Origin: Aspidapion aeneum
Taxonomy: Eukaryota; Arthropoda; Insecta; Coleoptera; Brentidae
Assembly (NCBI GenBank): GCA_963576565.1
Contig: OY755042.1
Span: 97,954,185 to 98,018,184 of the forward strand
Length of the DNA stretch: 64,000 nucleotides
Reading direction: 5' to 3'
Shown here: piece by piece, positions 52,701-61,700 of the stretch
Position numbering within the stretch: the first letter of the stretch is position 1
How the letters are laid out: each line of letters starts with the position of its first letter
The notes under the pieces: generated by a model
What the model was told of the DNA's origin: nothing
Databases searched by the model: none
What the model saw: only the letters and a program-made list of their open reading frames with translations
Translations under genes and position numbers: made by a program

Positions 52701-55700
52701 TTTGTTTTTCGGTTGGTATGGTTATATAGACTGAAGAGTTGGAGGGGGGAAAGGTGGATGTCTTGACAGTGTTTTATGGAGCAGAGAGATGGGAAGGAGT
52801 GTGGAATTTAACATATGTGAAACAGTGGTGGAAAGCACGCTGTTGTATGGAATAGAGACTTGTCGCGTAACAGAAAAATACAAAACAAAAATGGAAAGTG
52901 TCGAAATGGATGGATCTAGATTAGATCACATAAGAAATGAGATCATAAAAGAAAGAATGGGAATCGAGGGAAGCATAACGGATGACATCACTAAAGGGCA
53001 ATTGATATGGTACGGCCATGTACAACGGATGAACGACGAAAGATTACCAAAACAGGTCCTAGAGTGGCAACCTGTAGGGCGCAGAGAAAGAGGACGTCCT
53101 AAACTAGAATGGCAAGAGTCAATCCAAAGATCAATGAGTCAAAAGAATCTGACAGAAGATGATTGTCAGGATCGAAGGAGGTGGAGAATAGGCGTCGGAC
53201 AACGTAGAAAAACGTTCTAAACCGACATAGTAGTAATGGTTATATTATATCCTTAAATCCTTTCTTTACCTTTTACTTTTGTCTAGAATATTTATGAAAT
53301 GGAGGAGAAGGGAATAAGGTTATTTTCTTTATTTTAAATAAAATGAATTAGAAAAATGATATATTTCGACACTTATAGTTGAAAATTTGAGTTTTATGAA
53401 GTTTAGCATTACAGTTTCGGCTGTTTTCGACTGTATTTTTGTATTCTGTTGGCAGAACTTCTACAAAAACGAATTCAACCGCAAAGAAATGTACCTGCGC
53501 TACATCTACAAACTGCACGACCTCCACCTGTCGGCGGAAAACTTCACTGAAGCGGCGTTCACGATGAAATTGTATGCGGATCAACTCACCTGGAACACGA
53601 ACCAAATCGTGCCAGATCCAAATTTTCCGAACTTTGCCGAATGCCAAGTCAAAGAACATCTCTACAGACAGATTATCAACTATTTCGACAAAGGAAAAGT
53701 AAGTCTACAGTACAGTACAGTGTAATAAACTCACTAGAGGTCGTGGTTAGAGACCAACGATTATAAACACACAGGATTGCCTATTAGCTCGAATCTTTCA
53801 GCGGTAGGCGGCGCCTTGCTTACGTCACTAGTGGACCTCTGCTCAGCGCATTGCATTGCATACACATTGCAATCGTGAGTTTTCCCGCTTTTTTCTTGCT
53901 TATTTGCAAACAAATTTTGTGTTAGTAAATATAAATAATTTCATTCATTCAAAACAAATGATTTAATAAATCAAGAGTTTGCTCTGAGAGCTGAATTTTC
54001 CTACCAGACGATATGTTGGAGTTTCTTTTTTAAATAGTTAAAAGTTTTAGAATAGAAGTAGGATTTTTTCTAAAAGTTTAATCAATTTAAATCATTAGAT
54101 GTACAACGTATTGTTTTTGTTGCGGATATAATAAAATACACTTATATTATTTATAACAAAAAGGTATTTGTTTGATATTACAGATCTAAAATTGCAATAT
54201 TTATTATATTATTATGTCAAAAAAACAGTAAATTTTTTTGTAGATAAAATTTCAAATTAAATCTAGAATTTTGAGTAAAATATGGAGCTATTCCAGGACT
54301 ACCCCCACATTTTTTTTTAATCTGTTTTTTTGTTTTTTTTTTAGTGTTGGGAAAAAGGCATTCCACTCCTAAAAGAATTAGCAAACCTATATGAATCTAC
54401 TTTTTTCGACTACAAACAGCTGAGTGACATACTGAAAATGCAGGCGAAATTTTTCGACAATATTTTGACGCAACTCCGTCCAGAACCAGAGTATTTCAGA
54501 GTTGGATTTTATGGGTTGAGCTTTCCACTTTTTGTTAGGGTAAGTTGCATAAATCGGTTTAATTATAAACTTCTGTCCTTGGTTGTGTTCAATTGTTTTT
54601 GTTAAAATTTTTGAAAACTACTGATTTTTGAAATTTGAAATTCTTTATCCCTTTGACCGATAGATGGTCTGTCAAACCTCATTTTTTTTTCGTTAAGTCG
54701 TCAATTGACACGGATCTCGACATTTTTACCTTTCTAGCCCCCCGCGTAGCAATGGCTAGAGAAGGTATTAGTTTCGACGAAAAAAATTTTTTTGAGATAA
54801 CGCCGAAAATGTGTTATTTGAGTGTATTTTGCTCTATCTTTGCAATATCGTCGTGATGTCTGTCTGTGTGTGTGTGTGTGTATTTTATTTCTGTCCGATA
54901 TAGGCGATGATATAGGCCTACATTCACCTAAAGATGGCCCAAAAGGTCGAAACCAGTCGTGGATTGGCATGGATCACTTGTTCCTGATTGTTAGGACGTG
55001 TTCCAGACGGGGATCATTCGTATCCTTATGATCGACGTTGGTGATAGTGAAAACCAAACAGTTTTAAAAAGCTCTCAACGAAAGCATCAAGCCATCAGTA
55101 TGATTCAATGCCGGTAAGAGTATTTTCCCTCGGAGTAGTTGTTTCTGTTGGTTTCACAAAACTTATGCTCTACACGGAGCAATCGCCTACATTTACCTGA
55201 GGATGGCCCAAAAGGTCGAAACCGGTCGTGGATTGGCATGGATCACTTGTTCCTGATTGTTAGGACGTGTTCCAGACGGGAATCATTCGTATCCTTGTGA
55301 TCGACGTTGGAGGTAGTGAAAACCAAACAGTTTTAACAAGTTCCCAACAAAAGCATCAAGCCATCAATATAATTCAATGCCGGTAGGGGTATTTTCTCTC
55401 GGAGTAGTTATTTCTGTTGGTTTCACAAAACATGCTCTACACGGAGCTATCGCCTACATTTACCTGAGGATGGCCCAAAAGGTCGAAACCGGTCGTGGAT
55501 TGGCATGGATCACTTGTTCCTGATTGTCAGGACGTGTTCCAGACGGTGATTATTCGTATCCTTGTGATCGACGTTGGATATAGTGAAAACGAAACAGTTT
55601 TAACAAGTTCCCAACGAAAGCATCAAGCCATCAGTATAATTCAATGCCGGTAGGGGTATTTTCCCTCGGAGTAGTTGTTTCTGTTGGTTTCACACATATT

Positions 55701-58700
55701 TTACCGATTCTGATTTTTTTTAGAATAAGCAGTTCGTCTATAGAGGCTTGGAATATGAAAGAATAGGCGCGTTTACTCAAAGACTGCAAACTGAGTTCCC
55801 ACAAGCACAAATTTTAACCAAAAACACTCCACCAGATGACTCCATCATCAATTCTGATGGCCAGTGTATCCTTTTTAAACTAAAATAAAATAGTCAAAAG
55901 TGGTTAGAGGTATTTTAAAAAAGTAAATGCCAAGGGTCGGTTAAAAAAAAGTTTTTTTTAAATTAAGTATTAAAATAGTATACATGCAAAGGGTCGGTTT
56001 AAAAAACAAGTTATTTTTTTATTTTACTATCAAAATAGTATATACAGGGTGTTCCAACTAAAAGGTAACAGACGTGTTTTTTGGTATTTTTTGTGTGAAT
56101 TTGGAGAAACTCTCGGACACGTCGATTTTGTTTGCGAGGGGGACATCTTTTGGCTATCTTTAAATATTTGTAGCACTCACCATCTTCGAGGGGTATGCTT
56201 TACCCCTATATTTTGAATAGGGAAAGTGGGTCTAGTGATACCTTGTTTTGAAGGCCTCTTGAATGTTTTTACAACCGTGTAAAAATTTCAAAAATCTATC
56301 TATTAGTGTTTGAGATAATTGCCTTCAAACTTTCAAATTTAACATGGACTGATAAAATTAAAATTTAATCAGAATTTTATAATTTTCGGATTTGATTTTT
56401 ATCTTATCATTCCATGTAAATTTTGAAAATTTGAAAGCAAATATCTCAAAAACTAATCTATTGATTTTCGAAATTTTTACACGGTTTTAAAGATATTCAA
56501 GAGAACTTCAAAAGAAGGTATCACTAGACCCACTTTCCCTATTCAAAATATAGGGGTAAAGTATACCCCTCGAAGATGGTGCGCGCTACAAATTTCAAGA
56601 TAGCCAAAAGGTGTCCCCCTCGCAAACAAAATCGACGTGTCCGAGCGTTTCTCCAAATTCACACAAAAAATACCAAAAAACACGTCTGTTACCTTTTAGT
56701 TGGAACACCCTGTATGTATAACAATGATACGAAAATGAATTTCAATATTAGTGGAAAATATGCACCTTTCTACAACAGAGAATAGTAAAAATTTCACTAT
56801 TTTCGTATCTGGTCGTTGAAAAACAATATTTTTTAGTGTAATTAAGGTTTTTGCTTCAAAAACGTTTAGACGGTTGATACAAAAATCAAAAAAAAAAATC
56901 AATTTGAAATAAATTTAGTAGTTCTTTTTTAACTTTTAATATCTGTCTTTAAAATTAAAGCCCAACTCTGACCTGTTTAGTGAATAACTGCTGCTCTCAA
57001 AAATTTTAGAGTCTTTAAACAACAAGTGAAATTAAAGAACAGAAAATAGGATAAAAGTTTTCTGTCTTCGGCCGGGACTCGAACCCGGAATCTCTTGCTC
57101 TGTGCGCTCTTAACATTAAACCACCGAAGACCATACATAAATTTTCGGAAAACTTTCATCTATGCATGTTGCGGTGTCTCAATATAAGAACGAGAAAATC
57201 TCAGGGTATTAACTCGACCTAGTTATCCAACTGATCTCTATAATTATTCCTTCCCACTGTCAAAGGTATGAAAACAAAACTTTTTTTTTAATTTTTCTTT
57301 CTTTAATTTGACTTGTTTATAGTTTTAGGTCCTTGCATTATTTGCAATTTGGTATTTAAGAATTTTTAGAGTCTTTAGAGAAAATTTCACATTTTCAATT
57401 TTTTCTTAATCCAATTGTTCAGACATACAGATATGCAACGTCAAACCGATACCGGAGGCCACGCCCATTACCTTGGCGACCGATATACCCGAAAAAATAT
57501 CCCGATTTTACCATTACAATGACGTGAAGAAATTCCAATGTGACAGGCCAGTGCATAAAGGGATAATTGATAAGGAGAATGAGATAAAGGTAGTTAAAAG
57601 AAATCTGGGGGCCCGGTAGTGCCCCGCCAAGTTCGCGTAAACTGCTGTACCGTCTTTTCTTAAAACATTTCAGCCCATATTTGACCTATCTAAAACTCTA
57701 CTTCGGAATGAGCTACGAAACTTAAGCTTTGCACAGTCGTAGATCTTCATAGAGTTAACAACCCCTCCGAGTTCCATGGACTTCCATAATATACTCACGT
57801 ATAGATTATCAAAATTCTACTGTACTTCCAGACATGCTACAAAGCTAAAATTTGACAGACTGATAGAAATTATGACCAAACCCTTGGAAAAAATCCAATA
57901 ACTCCAAAATTCTAATTCTCTCCCCTCCTCTATCCATGTAAAGTTACGTAAAAGTAACATTGCCCGCTTCCAGAAACGCTAGAAAGCTGAGCTTTGGAAA
58001 GCCGATAGGAACAATGATAAAACTATAAATGTAAAATTATGTAAAAGTATCATTGCCCACTTCCAGGAACGCTAGGGAGCTGAGCTTTAAAAGGCTGATA
58101 GGAACTAGGATAAAACCATAGGAAATTTTTTTAAAAAACCTCAACATTTTTAATAAGGTATTGCAAAAGTTTTGAAGAATATTCCGCTTATTTTACTACT
58201 TTAAAACTTAAATAATATTATCCAAATCCTTTCAAAAACTACTTTTTACATTTCATGTAGGAAGAAGCCAAGTACGCGAAAATGGTATTCCGTAAAAATA
58301 ATTAAGATAAAAGTAAACCAAGTTCCCCAATACAAATTTCAAATTGAAAGGTTCTTACTAGTTTGGAAATGTTTTTCTAAACTTGGCTATTACGGCTGCA
58401 AATGACTCTTAGGTACAGTGCTAAATTGAACATAAAGAAGTTTTGATGTACAGTAGACTCGCGCTGGTGTGAACACACGCTTGTGTGAACCTCCCAGTAG
58501 TGTGAACAGTGTAGATTAATACATTATATATCCAGTAGTATAAACAGTAACGAGTCTCGATCGTATAAAAACGGAAAAGAGGCGTTAATCTTCTGCATTT
58601 CGTCAAATGGTAAGATTTAGAGAAATCACCGGAAATTACTTAGTTTTACTTCGTTGTTTGTTGTAGATATTAGTACCATTTCATCTTGTGCTTTGTAAAA

Positions 58701-61700
58701 TGGTAAAAACCAAGAAGTATTTAATTCTTGCTCCCAGAAGTAAGTTTGGAAGGCAAATCTGACAACGAAATGGCCTGAAACTTGCAGTAAAGTATATGTT
58801 TTGGAATCACTTAAAGTGGTTACATTATAGTCAGAACCAAACAATATAGGTGTTAGTGATCTAGAGCCTAAGAAATATTGAGACCGAGCAGTAGCCACTC
58901 ATTGGTCACCTAGATAACTTCGGACTAAAATAACATCGTATTTTACCTAATGATATGTAAATTTTGAAGTTTCATAAAATTGTAGTACCTATTTGGCGAT
59001 AGTTTAAATTGTCATTTTCAGCAGAAACTTATAGATTTCCTCTAAATTATGAGAATAGTTACATTTAAAAGTAGATAGGTATGGATTTATTATATCTAAC
59101 CTAATATTTCGGCTTTAGAATGGACCTTCCGTAGTGTGAACGGTCTCCATAGTATGAACTTGCAGATTTTTTTCGTGTTCACACTAGCGCGAATCTACTG
59201 TAATAGCAAAGTTTTTAAAAAAATCTTACCCAGTAAGAACCTTTTATTTTGAAATTTGTATTGGAGGACTTGGCTTTACTTTTTTTTTACAAAAAAAAAG
59301 AATATCTTTGTTAGTTTTTAAAATATGAAAAGCCAATTTCTTCACCGTATTAATTAATGTTCTCTTGCTAGCAAAAAACGTATTTACAATTTTTCTGTAA
59401 AGCTAATTTAGCGAAAGCCGCCATCTTGGATTTATATCTTCACACAGGCCCGCCTATTCAAATTCAACGCAAGAACACGGCGACTTAATATTGACTGATA
59501 AATAACGAAACAATCGAGGATATTCTAAAACTAAAAACATTCACTAAATATCTTTGTCTAAAACTTTCTTGCCCAATCCTGAATTTTTATATTTTATTGT
59601 ATTTAAAATAATAACAATATCTTTTTTAGCTCTTAAGATATAAAGCTTACTGTTCTATTGCGAACAAATAATAACCTATACAATTTTTCTGTAAAGTTGC
59701 TTTGGCAAAAGTTAAAAGCAAAAGTTTATGAAAAAACATGGAGAAAATCTCAATCTTGAATTTATGACTTCACACAAGCGGGCGCTCTTACTCTAATTTG
59801 ATGCAACAGTGATTCATAACCAATCGATTTGGATTAGTCTAAAACTCCCTTCTTAATTTAGTTTTGGGTAAAAAAAGTGATTTTGTTTAGTATTAAAAAA
59901 AAAAATTGGAGGCAAACACCCTGTGACTTAAAAATGTGTGATCTATTACCAATCGATCTAGGGTAGTTTTAAAAAAGCTTCCACAACTATCCCACGGGAC
60001 ATAATTTTTGACTAGAAATCACTTAACTAATAAGAATTTTCCACTTTACATTTGATATGCGCCGGAGAAGTTGTATTTATAATTTCTCTTTAAATTTTTA
60101 TTTTGTAGACTGTGATGTGGGTTGAACGCACATTGCTCGCAACTCCTACTTATGTCCTAAATCTCATAAAATAAATTAAAGTCTAGTTTCAACCTATGCG
60201 TGCCCACACTGATTTTAAAAACGCATCACTTGACGGGACATTGATTTGCACCAGTTTTAAATGCACCGTCACCTAATATGCCCTATATATAGAGGAGTTC
60301 TTAATCTATTTCTCTTTAACTCTCCATTTTTGTAGACTGTGATAAGGATTAAACGCACAATAATCGCAAGGGAAAAAATTATTATTAGAAGTTAAAAAGT
60401 TTAAATTGACACAGGCAATTACACTTATGTCCTAAATCCATAAAAAACCTTAGGTTTTGCATATTCGTAGACTATGTGGATTGAACGCACAGTGCTCGAA
60501 ACTGCAGCTCCCTTACCAGGAATTTTGCGATGGTTCGAGGTGGTCAGTAGGCAAACTGAGGAAATCCCGCCTGTTCAGTACGCCTGCGAAACCATGCAGA
60601 ACGTCGAGCAGGAACTTAGACAGCTGATAGCTGTGTATTCCATGGACCCTAAGAGGAATTTGAATCCTTTCACCATGAGGCTACAGGTGAGGATCTTAAA
60701 AAATATCATAATTAATATTAAATATACTAATCGCATGTTTTAGGTCATTCTGCTAGACTATCAGAGGGGGTTGGTGGACCAGATTAGTATTGGATTATAG
60801 CCTAGAGACCCCTTTTTTGAATTTAGAAAGATTTTTAGTGAAACAGAATTGTCTTCAATATTTCGTGATTTTTTTTGTTGATTTAAATCCCGTGCTTTGG
60901 CTCATTCTGCTAGACTATCAGAGGGGGTTGGGGGACCAGATTAGTATTAAATAATATTTTCAAGACTCCTGTTTTTGATTTTAGAGTGATGTTTTACTAT
61001 AAACATCGTTTTTTCTTGAAAAACCACTATTTTTCTGGTCGACTCTAAAGTTCTTGTTGCTGGCAAGTGGAAGCCAGCTTCACAGGTATCGATTTTCAGC
61101 TTCCCTGTCCTGTATAACAAAAAAGACAGGGCCATCACATGTATTATGCCTGAGCCCCATCTAACTGCAACTTTATTGAACAGCCTACCCACTATATGTA
61201 CCTAAATATTATATACCTATTGGACGTTTTGCTTACCTTTTTTGGTCTAATTATTTTTTTTTAGACAGAAAATAAACATCAAACCCATACAAACACAATA
61301 AAAAAAGTAGGGTTATGGTGAAAAAATATTTTTATGTCTCATGTTATGTGTTGTTATTTTATGCCATGTTATTTTTCAGTCTAAAAACCAAGAGGGTTTA
61401 TCATAAGCTCAACTCTGTTATGTTATCTCCTGCTATGTCTTATGTTATGGTATGTTTCTGTATAAACCCAGCATTATACATTTAAGAAAAGTTCTTTTTA
61501 TTTTAGTAATCATACCATTGATTTTATATGAAGGAATTAAAAGTATATTTTTCTTGACAAAGAATGTCCTGATTCCCAAGTGAGTTTAAAAAACACGGCT
61601 ATCAGGGAATAAAGTTTTCTTTAGTTTTCCTTTACAATTAGTTTAACGCTTTAATGATGGGATGTCTTTTTTGCTTTTAGGGTGTTACAGAAGCCAACGT

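Noticed and set aside
56576..56785. 69-codon frame overlapping the foldback MITE end
   Set aside because: It is a read-through of the MITE arm; similar frames arise in each copy and none has a motif.
57064..57131. A tRNA gene on the minus strand
   Set aside because: Acceptor and T arms are good, but no anticodon stem or U33 can be placed, so it is listed as a pseudo-tRNA or SINE head.
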